Source: an uncultured Aquimarina sp.
GTDB lineage: Bacteria; Bacteroidota; Bacteroidia; Flavobacteriales; Flavobacteriaceae
Length of the DNA stretch: 45,723 nucleotides
Assembly (NCBI GenBank): GCA_947498595.1
Contig: CANMKX010000031.1
Location: forward strand, 1 to 45,723
Reading direction: 5' to 3'
Shown: positions 27,085-35,672 of the stretch, piece by piece
How the letters are laid out: each line of letters begins with the position of its first letter
Numbering within the stretch: position 1 is the stretch's first letter
Position numbers and translations under genes: made by a program
Notes under the pieces: generated by a model
The model's database searches: none
What the model saw: the letters and a program-made list of their open reading frames with translations, nothing else
Told to the model about the DNA's origin: nothing

Positions 27085-27483
27085 CTAATTGTAGTATTCT
27101 GATTTAGTTTCAATCCATTCACTCATAGCTTTAGCTATATTTTCCTCTTCCTTTAAGTATATCTTATATTGCTCAATATCCAAAATTTCCCGAAGTCTAG
27201 TATTCATTTGATATTTTACTTCTTTCATTTTTGATCTTATTGAAAACATAGAGCTATTAGAAATTATTTCTTTTCTCTTTTCTGTAGTTAGAAAATTTAA
27301 TTTATATAATTCTTCTTCTTTTTCTAGAGATAGTTTTAGTATCTCATTAATTAAGGTTGTTCTCTTTTTAGCGATTTCTACAGTTGGAGTTTTTTTAAAA
27401 TTTTCCAATCTTGATTGTCCAAAATTATTCGTTGATATAAATATTATTACAATAGTTATAAGTATTCTTTTAAAGTTATTTAT
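27085..27483 (-). CDS. Small exported hypothetical protein with a non-ATG start
   Basis: A conventional start search gives a TTG at 27408 (107 residues), but the frame stays open upstream to a stop at 27484-27486. The extra 25 codons read NNFKRILITIVIIFISTNNFGQ, a clear signal peptide with basic N-terminus, hydrophobic core and GQ cleavage site. The codon in the initiator position, directly after the upstream stop, is ATA (27483-27481). The mature part is helical and charged (AKKRTTLINEILKLSLEKEEELYKLNFLTTEKRKEII), with heptad-like spacing resembling the Spy/CpxP or periplasmic helical style. A minus-strand TATTTTTG (complement of 27501-27508) sits just upstream. Either ATA initiation, a recent ATG loss or a base error explains this. 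Confidence 0.6.
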   Translation of the reverse strand: MNNFKRILITIVIIFISTNNFGQSRLENFKKTPTVEIAKKRTTLINEILKLSLEKEEELYKLNFLTTEKRKEIISNSSMFSIRSKMKEVKYQMNTRLREILDIEQYKIYLKEEENIAKAMSEWIETKSEYYN

Positions 27484-27500
27484 TTAAAGTGTTATTTTAA

Positions 27501-27508
27501 CAAAAATA
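27501..27508 (-). promoter_or_regulatory. -7 element for the small exported protein gene
   Basis: Minus-strand TATTTTTG matches TAnnTTTG. Transcription would begin about 10 bases before the proposed ATA initiator at 27483, an almost leaderless message. No clear -33. Confidence 0.4.
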
Positions 27509-27610
27509 ACTTTGCGTCTCAATTATCTATAATTTAATATATTAATTAGGCAATTCTTTATACATATAGCAGATATACTACTATTAAATTCATTTTAATT
27601 ATACATACTA

Positions 27611-27650
27611 AAAAAGCACTATTATTTTATAAAAAATGATAGTGCTTTTT
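27611..27650 (-). terminator. Terminator after the LytTR regulator gene
   Basis: 12-bp stem aaaaagcactat (27611-27622) with atagtgcttttt (27639-27650), about 20 bases past the stop at 27669; T run on both sides. Confidence 0.85.
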
Positions 27651-27668
27651 CTTAGCAAAATAAGTGTA

Positions 27669-28406
27669 TTAAACTCCTAATCGTTTTAACACTTCATTTT
27701 TATATGTTTCACCGATAGGGATTCTAACAGTATTATGTAAAATAATTTTCGTTTTCTGTAATGCCTTTATATGCGAAATATTGACAATATACGATCTATG
27801 AGTTCTCATAAAACTTGTCGAAGGAAGCTTATCTAGTATTTCTTTAAAATTTGATAATGTCAAAATAGCCTTATCAGTTGTAGAGCAATATATTTTTATG
27901 TAATCCTTTAATCCTTGAATATAAAGGATTTCTTCACAATTGATTTTTATATTTTCATATTCTGATTTTACAAAAATAAAACCTTGTTTGTTTGTGTTTT
28001 TTTCTTCTGTAATGATTTTTGTAGTTACTTGATTTGATGAGTTTCCTCTTTCCAGTTGATATTTCTCTTTAGCTCTAGAAACAGCTTTGATAAAACGATG
28101 AAAAGGTATTGGTTTTACTAAATAATCTGTAGCATTGAGATTAAATCCATCTAATGCATATTGCGGATATGCAGTTGTGAATATAAATTGAGGAAGATTA
28201 TCTAGTGTTTTAACTAAATCAATACCTGTTAGATTAGGCATTTCAATATCTAGAAAAACAAGATCTACCTCATCTTTATTTAAAATAGTAATTGCTTCTA
28301 ATGGATTATTACACTTAGCTACTATTTCAAGTCCTTCAATTTGTAAAATATACGATTCAATTACATCTATCGCTAAAGGCTCATCATCGATAATTACACA
28401 CTTCAT
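27669..28406 (-). CDS. LytTR-type response regulator
   Basis: 245 residues. The receiver domain occupies 1-120 with acidic D7/D8, phospho-acceptor D53 in VFLDIEMPNLTG and K98 in YLVKPI. The LytTR DNA-binding domain is at about 140-245 (FVKSEYENIKINCEEILYIQGLKDYIKIY, SFMRTHRSYIVNISHIKAL). It partners the kinase immediately upstream: the two frames overlap by four bases (ATGA). Target promoters are unknown; LytTR proteins bind direct repeats. It ends the transcription unit with a strong terminator. Confidence 0.95.
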   Translation of the reverse strand: MKCVIIDDEPLAIDVIESYILQIEGLEIVAKCNNPLEAITILNKDEVDLVFLDIEMPNLTGIDLVKTLDNLPQFIFTTAYPQYALDGFNLNATDYLVKPIPFHRFIKAVSRAKEKYQLERGNSSNQVTTKIITEEKNTNKQGFIFVKSEYENIKINCEEILYIQGLKDYIKIYCSTTDKAILTLSNFKEILDKLPSTSFMRTHRSYIVNISHIKALQKTKIILHNTVRIPIGETYKNEVLKRLGV

Positions 28407-29434
28407 TCTTTTAGTTTTAAAGTTAAATCGACTATAAATTTTTCATTTTCTTCTTTTACAATCAATGTATGCTTTTCTGGGTATAACAATTCTAAGCGTT
28501 CTTTTGAGTTTTTCAATCCTATACCAGAATCTTCAATACCTCCTTTTCTAACACCTAAAATATTAAGGCACTTAAAATTCAATTTATCATTATCAACCTG
28601 TATGATGATTTTAACTTCTGTATTTCCTTTAAAATCTGTACCATATTTAAATGCATTTTCTATAAATGAAATTAATAATAATGGTTTTATTTTTTGATTA
28701 GATATTAATCCATGAATATTAATCGTGACTCTTTCGTTATTGGCTATTCGAAGTCGTTGAAGTTTAAGATAGTTTTGAATATAATCTAACTCATTATGCA
28801 ATAAAACAAACTCATTATTTGTTTGGTATAACATATACCGCATCATTTCTGATAACGTAATGACAGCTTCTGGAGCATCATTTGATTTTTTTGTAGTTAA
28901 AGAATAGATACTATTCAACGAGTTGAATAAAAAATGGGGATTTAATTGATTTTTTAAAAATTGTAATTCGGTCGATGTTTTTTCGGCTTCAACATCTTTT
29001 TTATTACTTTCATTTTTATTCCATTCTTCATAAACACGAATTGCAATTCCCAATATTAAAAATAGTATATGAAAGAAAAAAGGCAATATACTTAACATTC
29101 TTTTTACTAAAACTGATTGCTCTCTATATCCTATTGTTGTATTCAGTGTTAATTCTAATCTAGGAAAATTGGATTTAAATAAAACTATTGTTGTTAATAC
29201 TAATCCTATAAATGACAGGATGTAATAGAACATCTTTTTTTTTAGTAATAATTTTGGAATCAGAATTGAGTAATTTACATAAAAGAATAAAATATTAAAT
29301 AACAGTCTAACAAAGAATTGTTCAGGAACTTTACCTCTATCCAAATACAGTTGTATCGAAACAATTCCTGCAAAAAAAATCCATGCAAATACATGTATTA
29401 AAACCTTTTTTTGATTTTTTAAAAATTCAAACAC
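28403..29434 (-). CDS. LytS-type sensor histidine kinase
   Basis: 343 residues, a membrane kinase of the HisKA_7TM/His_kinase (PF06580) class. Four hydrophobic helices lie at about 10-30, 42-62, 68-88 and 112-134 with almost no periplasmic loop, so sensing probably occurs in the membrane or via partners. The phospho-acceptor is H167 in FLKNQLNPHFLFNSLNSIY. The ATPase part has SFIENAFKYG (N box) and GIGLKNSKERLELLYP (G box). Start is GTG at 29434, preceded by AGGAAAAA, a rare Shine-Dalgarno-like site here. It lies 10 bases after the DUF4907 gene stop and is likely in the same message. Confidence 0.94.
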   Translation of the reverse strand: MFEFLKNQKKVLIHVFAWIFFAGIVSIQLYLDRGKVPEQFFVRLLFNILFFYVNYSILIPKLLLKKKMFYYILSFIGLVLTTIVLFKSNFPRLELTLNTTIGYREQSVLVKRMLSILPFFFHILFLILGIAIRVYEEWNKNESNKKDVEAEKTSTELQFLKNQLNPHFLFNSLNSIYSLTTKKSNDAPEAVITLSEMMRYMLYQTNNEFVLLHNELDYIQNYLKLQRLRIANNERVTINIHGLISNQKIKPLLLISFIENAFKYGTDFKGNTEVKIIIQVDNDKLNFKCLNILGVRKGGIEDSGIGLKNSKERLELLYPEKHTLIVKEENEKFIVDLTLKLKE

Positions 29435-29444
29435 TTTTTCCTAT

Positions 29445-29753
29445 TTATTGTAAAACTAAACAATTAAAATTAACTTTCAATCGTTTTAAATCATCCAAAC
29501 CTATACTTGGAATTTTTTTATTTTCTAATTTTTCAATTACCAAATCAGCTACTTTTATTGCTTCTTTTTTGTTTAAAAATAATTGATAACAATCAATAGA
29601 AGGGATATGTTCTTGTTTAATAATTACTTTTTTATTGTAAATTATTTCATAAGCAAATCCTTTATCAATATTATATATATTTTTTGTGTAACGTTTGCTT
29701 ATACAGCTTTGTATCACTACTAATAATAATCCTATCAATATCATTTTTCTCAT
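29445..29753 (-). CDS. DUF4907-family lipoprotein
   Basis: 102 residues with signal and lipobox MILIGLLLVVIQSC (Cys17). The remainder has the family pattern: YEIIYNKKVIIKQEHIPSI, then an aromatic-containing loop, NKKEAIKVADLVIEKLENKKIPSIGLDDL. DUF4907 proteins are small envelope proteins of unknown function that, as I recall, sit beside kelch-repeat proteins and LytTR/LytS pairs in Flavobacteriia, exactly as seen here. That recurrence suggests a single sensing module. Confidence 0.85.
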   Translation of the reverse strand: MRKMILIGLLLVVIQSCISKRYTKNIYNIDKGFAYEIIYNKKVIIKQEHIPSIDCYQLFLNKKEAIKVADLVIEKLENKKIPSIGLDDLKRLKVNFNCLVLQ

Positions 29754-29773
29754 TTCTATTTAAAATTAAAATA

Positions 29774-29820
29774 AGCACCCTAAAAAGAATTCAATTCTAA
29801 AAACGGGGTATTAGGGTGCT
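29774..29820 (-). terminator. Hairpin terminator / attenuator between kelch and DUF4907 genes
   Basis: 10-bp stem agcaccctaa (29774-29783) with ttagggtgct (29811-29820), with an inner gaattcaattc symmetry. On the minus strand it is followed by TTATTTTAATTTTA. It separates the kelch/outer-membrane pair from DUF4907-kinase-regulator and probably lowers, or makes conditional, downstream expression. Confidence 0.75.
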
Positions 29821-29869
29821 CAAAAAGTAGTATTACAAACTTAAAATTACATTTCTATTTTACTCTATA

Positions 29870-30853
29870 TTAATCATCCTCATTAAATTCTTCTTGAGGG
29901 AATAATTCGTAATTATCATCTAGATACAAGTTTCCTGATCTTCCTAACATAACAAGAGCCCTTGTTTCGTTGGAAAATGCAATTGCATCTTGTCGTATTG
30001 TAGCTTCTAGTGCAGTTATTTCTTCCCAAGTATCGCTTCCTTCATTATATTCCCATATACTACCTAAAGCTCCAAAATTATATCCTGTAGCAATATATCC
30101 TCTGTTTCCTACACTAAATCCTACAGCATTAGATCTTAATATATTATAATCGTCATCCTCATCTAAATCTTTCTTACGTGTCCATATTTCTGTTGTAGGA
30201 TCAAACATCCAAAAATCTTCAATATAAAGTCCATTACTAACCCCTGTTCCTAAATACACATTTCCATTTAATGTAAACGTTGTAGCATCTCTTCTTTTAT
30301 CACCTCCAAAACCTACTAACTCAATCCACTCATCTGTTGTTGCATCATATTTCCAAAAATCCTTTTTATCATTATCTCCATCATATCCTGTTCCTATATA
30401 ACCATTTTGGTTTGCATTGAACCCTACAGCTCCTCTTCTAAGCCCTCCTCCAAAATCTGATTTCTGAATCCATGAATTAGTACCAGAATTATACTCCCAG
30501 AAATCTCCTAATTCATTGTCTCCATCATAACCTGTACCTATATATCCTTTGTCACCAATTGAAAATCCTGAAGCTGAACTTCTTGCAACACCTGGAAAAC
30601 TGGCCTTTTGAGCCCAAAAATCTCCTTCTATATTATACTCCCAGAAATCCGATAAATAATCGTCTCCATCATAACCAGTACCTACATACCCTTTGTTGTC
30701 TATCAAAAAACTGACTGCACTACTACGAGGTGTTCCATCAAAAACTGAGCGTTCTACCCAATTTCCTCTATCTCCATCGTCGTCACTTGAACAGCTTGTT
30801 GTAATAAGGGTAACTACTAAGCACCCTAATAAAAATTTAGTTGTATTAATCAT
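29870..30853 (-). CDS. Kelch-repeat lipoprotein
   Basis: 327 residues. The lipoprotein signal ends ITTSCSS (Cys at about 21), followed by an acidic linker DDDGD. At least six kelch-type blades follow, with the recurring pattern FsIGDKGYIGTGYDGDNELGDFWEYN...W: a GYIGTGYDGD/DFWEY repeat of about 48 residues, strongly conserved in blades 1-3 and more diverged later. This is a six-bladed beta-propeller on the cell surface or periplasmic face. No galactose-oxidase active site is visible, so a binding role is likelier. It overlaps the upstream outer-membrane protein gene by 8 bases. Confidence 0.9.
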   Translation of the reverse strand: MINTTKFLLGCLVVTLITTSCSSDDDGDRGNWVERSVFDGTPRSSAVSFLIDNKGYVGTGYDGDDYLSDFWEYNIEGDFWAQKASFPGVARSSASGFSIGDKGYIGTGYDGDNELGDFWEYNSGTNSWIQKSDFGGGLRRGAVGFNANQNGYIGTGYDGDNDKKDFWKYDATTDEWIELVGFGGDKRRDATTFTLNGNVYLGTGVSNGLYIEDFWMFDPTTEIWTRKKDLDEDDDYNILRSNAVGFSVGNRGYIATGYNFGALGSIWEYNEGSDTWEEITALEATIRQDAIAFSNETRALVMLGRSGNLYLDDNYELFPQEEFNEDD

Positions 30854-31745
30854 TGCTTAACTTTTTAGTTTTTCTTTTAAGATTAAACCTTATACCTGTA
30901 GAAAAGAAAGGTTTTGAGGCTGTTTCAAACTCATATACTTCATTTAGATCCTCGTCTAATAGTATGTATTGATTACTAAATGAGTATCCTGCTTTTAATA
31001 AAACAAACCAGTTATCACTCAATTTGTAATTATATTCTGCTGCTAGAGATATGGTTCTTAACGAAGCTTTATATGCTTGATTTTTCTCTAGATCTAATGT
31101 CAATGGTGTACTTAAATTAGCATAAAATCCATTGACCCATAATGAAGTCTTAAAGAAACTTCTTTCATTTATAGTATATTTAGCATACATGTTTGGAAAT
31201 CCTATACCAAATGAAAATTTTTCATTGACCTGTCTATTATAATTTATAACAGGTAAAACTCTTGGCCTTCCTGAAAATGCTGTGTATGCTAATCCAAAAG
31301 ATAGATTAGAATATGAAGTTGCTTTTCTATAAGATTTAGTAAAAACTAGTGCTCCATTAAATAATAAATCTTCTGAGGTTATGCTCGTTTCTAAATTTGA
31401 TGATAACGAAATACCTGCTCTTCCTGTAACTCTCCATCGATTGCCTAAAGAATAATTATACGCTACATTATAATCTAGTCTATAAAACTCTTCTATTGCT
31501 TCGGTACTAAACAAATGCGTGTCATTATAATCTATAGTAAATTCCTCTGCTCTTATACTTTGAACAAGAACACCTTTATTCAGTTTTAAAGGAATATTAA
31601 AATTTATTGCTTTTTTTTCAAAATCTATAGCATCATTACCTATTGGAGCTAATGTATATTCAAAAGAAAACAAGTTAAGATCTCTTTGACTATGTACTAT
31701 CTGAATTGTGAAAAGCGCTATCAAAAGTGATACTACTCTAATCAT
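30846..31745 (-). CDS. Outer-membrane beta-barrel protein (DUF6268-like)
   Basis: 299 residues from the ATG at 31745, with signal peptide MIRVVSLLIALFTIQIVHSQ. A GTG at 31766 would extend it by seven residues, but that codon overlaps the likely -7 box, so I prefer the ATG. The mature protein alternates hydrophobic and polar residues in short strands (YSLGNRWRVTGRAGISLSS, YSNLSFGLAYTAFSGRP, FSFGIGFPNMYAKYTI) and ends near a strand (FFSTGIRFNLKRK), as expected for a barrel of 10-12 strands. Gene partner of the kelch lipoprotein. Confidence 0.82.
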   Translation of the reverse strand: MIRVVSLLIALFTIQIVHSQRDLNLFSFEYTLAPIGNDAIDFEKKAINFNIPLKLNKGVLVQSIRAEEFTIDYNDTHLFSTEAIEEFYRLDYNVAYNYSLGNRWRVTGRAGISLSSNLETSITSEDLLFNGALVFTKSYRKATSYSNLSFGLAYTAFSGRPRVLPVINYNRQVNEKFSFGIGFPNMYAKYTINERSFFKTSLWVNGFYANLSTPLTLDLEKNQAYKASLRTISLAAEYNYKLSDNWFVLLKAGYSFSNQYILLDEDLNEVYEFETASKPFFSTGIRFNLKRKTKKLSND

Positions 31746-31765
31746 AAATAGATATAATTTTTTCA

Positions 31766-31773
31766 CAAATCTA
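31766..31773 (-). promoter_or_regulatory. -7 element for the outer-membrane/kelch unit
   Basis: Minus-strand TAGATTTG is an exact TAnnTTTG, 20 bases before the ATG at 31745. Its position decides the start choice for that gene. Confidence 0.55.
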
Positions 31774-31926
31774 TTTCTAGATACTTATCTGTTAAAACAT
31801 AATAGACTTAGCTATGATAAACATCTACAAACTCAGACTATTTGGATACGAGTATATTTATTGCAATTTAGTAGATCAAAAAAAGGTGTTAGTCGTGATT
31901 TAATAAAGTCCCATCTAATTTATTTT

Positions 31927-31955
31927 TTTGTCTATATAAGGTTAGAATATGTTTA
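31927..31955 (+). promoter_or_regulatory. Promoter for the DUF4270 gene
   Basis: TTTG at 31927-31930, a 17-base spacer and TATGTTTA at 31948-31955 (one mismatch to TAnnTTTG), with the start codon 19 bases on. Confidence 0.5.
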
Positions 31956-31974
31956 CTCAAAATTTAATTAAATA

Positions 31975-33267
31975 ATGAAGTACATATCTATATTTATGGT
32001 ATTAATACTTTGTCTAGCTTGCAATAGAGACGAAGATATTACACTTGAGATTGGGGAGGATTTTGTAAATAGCGATACAAAGGTTTATTATATAGACACT
32101 CTAACAACTCTTACATCTACCTTTAAATTTGACTCTATTCCTGTAGCCAGTCCATCAAGATTCTTAATTGGTTCTTACGATGATCCTATTTTTGGTAATG
32201 TCAATAGTAAAAGTTTTTTGCAGCTTGCTAACAATTCTGGATATACTATCGATAATGAGGCTGTTTTTGATTCAATTGCTGTGATATTAGAATATGATAA
32301 TTATTTTTATAACGATACCACAACAGTACAACAATTTTCTATACATGAAATTATTGAAGATATAAAGCCTGATGATGATACTTATTACAACACTTCTAAC
32401 TTTGACTTTGATAATACACCTATAGCCATTAGAGATTTTATTGCTAGACCTAATGAACCTGATTCATTACATATATTACTTAATCAAAATTTTGGTTTAG
32501 AATTGTTTAATAAGATTCAAGAAAACGATATCAATAATAATGATGAACTAATTAATGAATATCAAGGATTATTAATTCAACCTAGCACCAATAATTCTTG
32601 CATATTAGGTTTTACCACTAATAGCTTAGTTAGGATGTATTATTCTATTCCTAACGAATCAAATAATGATGAACGTTTTTTTGATTTTAGTTTTAATATT
32701 ACTAATTCTTTTAATCAAACTAAAAGTAATCCACAAGGAACTTATTTTGAAAATATTGTTGATGTAGAATCTGATTTACCTAGTATTGATACTGATAATA
32801 CATCTTTTATCCAATCAGGAAACGCTATTGCTACCAAAATAGATATCCCCTATATCGAACGGATCTATGATATAGAAGGTAGTGGTACTATTATAAACGC
32901 AAATTTGAAAATATCTCTAAAGAAAAACTCTTTTTCTGATAATTTACATACAAGAGATTCTCTACAAGTTTTCATATTAAATCATAACTCTGAAATTATA
33001 GCTCCTTTAACTAATTTTTCAGTTATAGCACAAGCTACGTTGGATACTGAAAACACAGAGTTTGGAGAAAAAACATACATAATTCCTATCAAAGATTTTC
33101 TAGAACAAAAATTAGATGATGATACTTTTCAAGATCTATTTTTAGCTATTTATTCGGTAAACTTTGACAATTCGGTAGATAGATATATTCTAAACGGAGA
33201 AGCTTCAGAAGATGATGATGAAAAAGTAAAATTAGAACTAACATATGCCATTTATGATGATGAATAA
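31975..33267 (+). CDS. DUF4270-family lipoprotein
   Basis: 430 residues. The signal and lipobox (FMVLILCLAC, Cys16) are followed by the DUF4270 opening: EDITLEIGEDFVNSDTKVYYIDTLTTLTSTFKFDSIP and the hallmark SRFLIGSYDDPIFGNVNSKSFLQL. The protein is beta-rich with conserved strands such as IPYIERIYDIEGSGTIINANLKI. It is known only as a Bacteroidota surface-associated lipoprotein family of unknown function. It overlaps the next gene by 23 bases or fewer, so the two are translated from one message. Confidence 0.9.
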   Translation: MKYISIFMVLILCLACNRDEDITLEIGEDFVNSDTKVYYIDTLTTLTSTFKFDSIPVASPSRFLIGSYDDPIFGNVNSKSFLQLANNSGYTIDNEAVFDSIAVILEYDNYFYNDTTTVQQFSIHEIIEDIKPDDDTYYNTSNFDFDNTPIAIRDFIARPNEPDSLHILLNQNFGLELFNKIQENDINNNDELINEYQGLLIQPSTNNSCILGFTTNSLVRMYYSIPNESNNDERFFDFSFNITNSFNQTKSNPQGTYFENIVDVESDLPSIDTDNTSFIQSGNAIATKIDIPYIERIYDIEGSGTIINANLKISLKKNSFSDNLHTRDSLQVFILNHNSEIIAPLTNFSVIAQATLDTENTEFGEKTYIIPIKDFLEQKLDDDTFQDLFLAIYSVNFDNSVDRYILNGEASEDDDEKVKLELTYAIYDDE

Positions 33268-34495
33268 TAATCTTACCTTTTTTATAATTACAGTTCTACT
33301 TACAATACAATATACTCACTCTCAAAATATAAACTCCTTATCTAGTTCTCCATATTCTTTATATGGATTAGGACTAACTAATGAATTGAGTACAGGAACA
33401 ACAAATGCTTTAGGTAATGCAGGAATTGCAATGCCATCGAATACTAGTATTAATAACCTAAACCCAGCATCCTATGCTGCAATACCATTAAATACATTCT
33501 TTTTTGACATAGGTATTAAGGCTCAAAGAGAAACACTAACAGAACAAGGCTCAGAAGAACCTAGATTAAATGCAAATTTTTCAAACTTAGCATTAGCTTT
33601 TCCTATTAACAAAAAATCTGGTTTAGGATTAACCTTGATTCCTTATACAAATGTAGGATATGTTATTTTAGATGTTATTTCAAATATTGAAGGTTCTAAT
33701 GACACATATTCAACAAACATTTTTGGTTCTGGTGGGTTAAATGATTTTAAATTAAATTATGGTTATTCAATTACTGAAAAATTAAGATTAGGTCTTAAAG
33801 CATCTATATTGTTTGGTGAAATTACTGAAACAGAAACTAGTATCATAGAAAATACAAGTTTAACTTTGGATGAAAGCAATGCATATTTTGGCTTTAGATT
33901 TGGAGCCGGATTTCAATACGAAATTACTAAAAATTTCACTTTTGGAGGAATTGTTAATTTACCATCTAATCTCAATGGTAGTCAAGAAACTACAGTTATT
34001 CAAAGTGATGGATCATTTCTTGAAACAACTGATGACTTAGATGATTTTAAATTACCTCTAGAAATTGGTGTTGGAATACATTTAAATATTAGGGATAAAT
34101 TTGCAGTTAATTTTGATTATAAAAGAAATTTCTGGGATGCTACAAATCAAAGTGATCGAATAGGAGATTATGTTGACCAAGATGTTATAGGCTTAGGTCT
34201 AGAATATACTGCTAAAAAAGATGGTCTCAAATACTGGCAACGTGTTCAATACAGAACTGGAATGAGTTATGATACAGGTAATTTGTCTATTAATGACAAT
34301 CGAATAAGAAACTATGCTTTCAATTTTGGAATTGGATTGCCTTTTAGAAGAGGTAGCAATTCTATGCTTAATCTTACATATTCATACGGTCAAAAAGGAC
34401 TTGTAACAAATGGGCTTATACAAGAAAATTACCATCTACTATCGCTTAATTTAAGCCTCGAAGGAATATGGTTTATCAAACCAAAATTTAAATAA
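33254..34495 (+). CDS. Outer-membrane beta-barrel protein (FadL/OmpP1-like)
   Basis: About 413 residues. Several in-frame ATG codons lie at 33245, 33254, 33257 and 33260; the latter three precede the signal peptide (NNNLTFFIITVLLTIQYTHSQ) most closely, and I take 33254. The mature N-terminus SSPYSLYGLGLTNELSTGTTNALGNAGIAMPSNTSINNLNPASYAAIP is like FadL-type transporters, with the NPAS motif. Many amphipathic strands follow, ending in an aromatic-rich strand (GIWFIKPKFK). It overlaps the end of the DUF4270 gene, suggesting that the lipoprotein and barrel act together in the outer membrane. Confidence 0.85.
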   Translation: MMMNNNLTFFIITVLLTIQYTHSQNINSLSSSPYSLYGLGLTNELSTGTTNALGNAGIAMPSNTSINNLNPASYAAIPLNTFFFDIGIKAQRETLTEQGSEEPRLNANFSNLALAFPINKKSGLGLTLIPYTNVGYVILDVISNIEGSNDTYSTNIFGSGGLNDFKLNYGYSITEKLRLGLKASILFGEITETETSIIENTSLTLDESNAYFGFRFGAGFQYEITKNFTFGGIVNLPSNLNGSQETTVIQSDGSFLETTDDLDDFKLPLEIGVGIHLNIRDKFAVNFDYKRNFWDATNQSDRIGDYVDQDVIGLGLEYTAKKDGLKYWQRVQYRTGMSYDTGNLSINDNRIRNYAFNFGIGLPFRRGSNSMLNLTYSYGQKGLVTNGLIQENYHLLSLNLSLEGIWFIKPKFK

Positions 34496-34499
34496 TTAG

Positions 34500-34540
34500 T
34501 AATAATATCGCTATAACTTTATAGCGATATTATTACTTCT
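34500..34540 (+). terminator. Hairpin terminator between convergent genes
   Basis: Perfect 16-bp stem taataatatcgctata (34500-34515) with tatagcgatattatta (34520-34535) and a 4-base loop. The end of the convergent regulator gene (34533) lies inside the right arm, so the hairpin overlaps its stop codon by three bases. Confidence 0.82.
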
Positions 34541-35672
34541 GCTTTTTAATCTTATACGCCCGTGGTGTCATCTTTTCACTCTTTTTAAATGCTGCATAAA
34601 AAGTTGATTTTGATGAAAAACCAGCTTCTTGTGCTAATCCATAAAGGCTTAATTGTTCTGCTCTTGATGATTCTAATAATTTTTTAAAAGCTACTACTTT
34701 TTTATTATTTATATAATGATAAAAATTAGTTTGAGCATAGGTATTAATTAAATACGACAACTCTTTTTCTTTGATATCTAATAACTCAGACAATGTTCTT
34801 AAATTTAATTGAGGATTTAAAAACATTCTACTTTCTTCAATTTTTTTGTCTAAAAATAAAAAGCGTTCTTTCTCTTTACTATTATCAATTTTGTCTGAAA
34901 TAAACTCATTATCATTATTAACAATCTCTTTTTTTAATGTTTGAGTTTTAAAAGGTATATCTATTTTTTCTTTTATTTCTGAAGTAAAAAGTAATTCATT
35001 AAAAATTGAAGCTTGTGAAAATCCATTATAGCCTATCCAATAAATCATAAAAACTGTCAACAGACAAGATATATTAGAAAAATAAATACCTAAACTATCG
35101 TTTTCTATAATTACAATATCCTCTATAATCCATAAGATATGGAATATAGCAAATATATAAAGTATACTCTTAATCCATTTTAGCGTCTTATTTTCTATAT
35201 CAGAATAATAATTCTTAACCTTTACCCCATGTTTATTAAGTCTTATATAAGTATAAAACAATATAGTCCCGTTAAATAAATACCCTATAAAAACTGTACT
35301 TTTTAATACTACATCCCAAATTGATGGGATTAACGATAGTAGTAATACTACTATACTAGGTAAAAATAATACTGAAGCTTTCCTTGATATTGTTTTATCT
35401 ATAGTTTTAATTACATAGAAGAACAACAACGGAATTGTACATAAATATGCCGAAGTTACTATAACGTTAAAATAAAAGTTTAAAGGCATAAATATTGCGT
35501 ATGACGCCAACGATCCCAGTATTTCTATAGATAAGCTCCATAAAAATAAACTTAGGTAAATATTTGCTTTTAAATTTTTTGTCTTATTATTTATAAACAA
35601 TAACCCCATCATCAAGGCTGTCGAAAAGCTTATTATATCAATAAATGAAAAAAATGTAATTTCTAGATTCAT
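34533..35672 (-). CDS. Membrane-anchored AraC-family transcriptional regulator
   Basis: 379 residues. The N-terminal half has about seven membrane helices (residues 8-215), a 7TM-like sensor. After a charged linker, the C-terminal 110 residues form an AraC/XylS double helix-turn-helix: LRTLSELLDIKEKELSYLINTYAQTNFYHYINNKKV and LSLYGLAQEAGFSSKSTFYAAFKKSEKMTPRAYK, the latter matching the AraC signature closely. Such one-component membrane regulators are common in Flavobacteriia. Signal and targets are unknown. The neighbouring divergent MFS transporter is a possible target. Confidence 0.9.
   Translation of the reverse strand: MNLEITFFSFIDIISFSTALMMGLLFINNKTKNLKANIYLSLFLWSLSIEILGSLASYAIFMPLNFYFNVIVTSAYLCTIPLLFFYVIKTIDKTISRKASVLFLPSIVVLLLSLIPSIWDVVLKSTVFIGYLFNGTILFYTYIRLNKHGVKVKNYYSDIENKTLKWIKSILYIFAIFHILWIIEDIVIIENDSLGIYFSNISCLLTVFMIYWIGYNGFSQASIFNELLFTSEIKEKIDIPFKTQTLKKEIVNNDNEFISDKIDNSKEKERFLFLDKKIEESRMFLNPQLNLRTLSELLDIKEKELSYLINTYAQTNFYHYINNKKVVAFKKLLESSRAEQLSLYGLAQEAGFSSKSTFYAAFKKSEKMTPRAYKIKKQK

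Noticed and set aside
31708..31971. Plus-strand 87-codon open frame between the outer-membrane protein and DUF4270 genes
   Set aside because: It begins inside the opposite-strand signal-peptide region and covers both promoters; composition is not protein-like and no family is recognisable.
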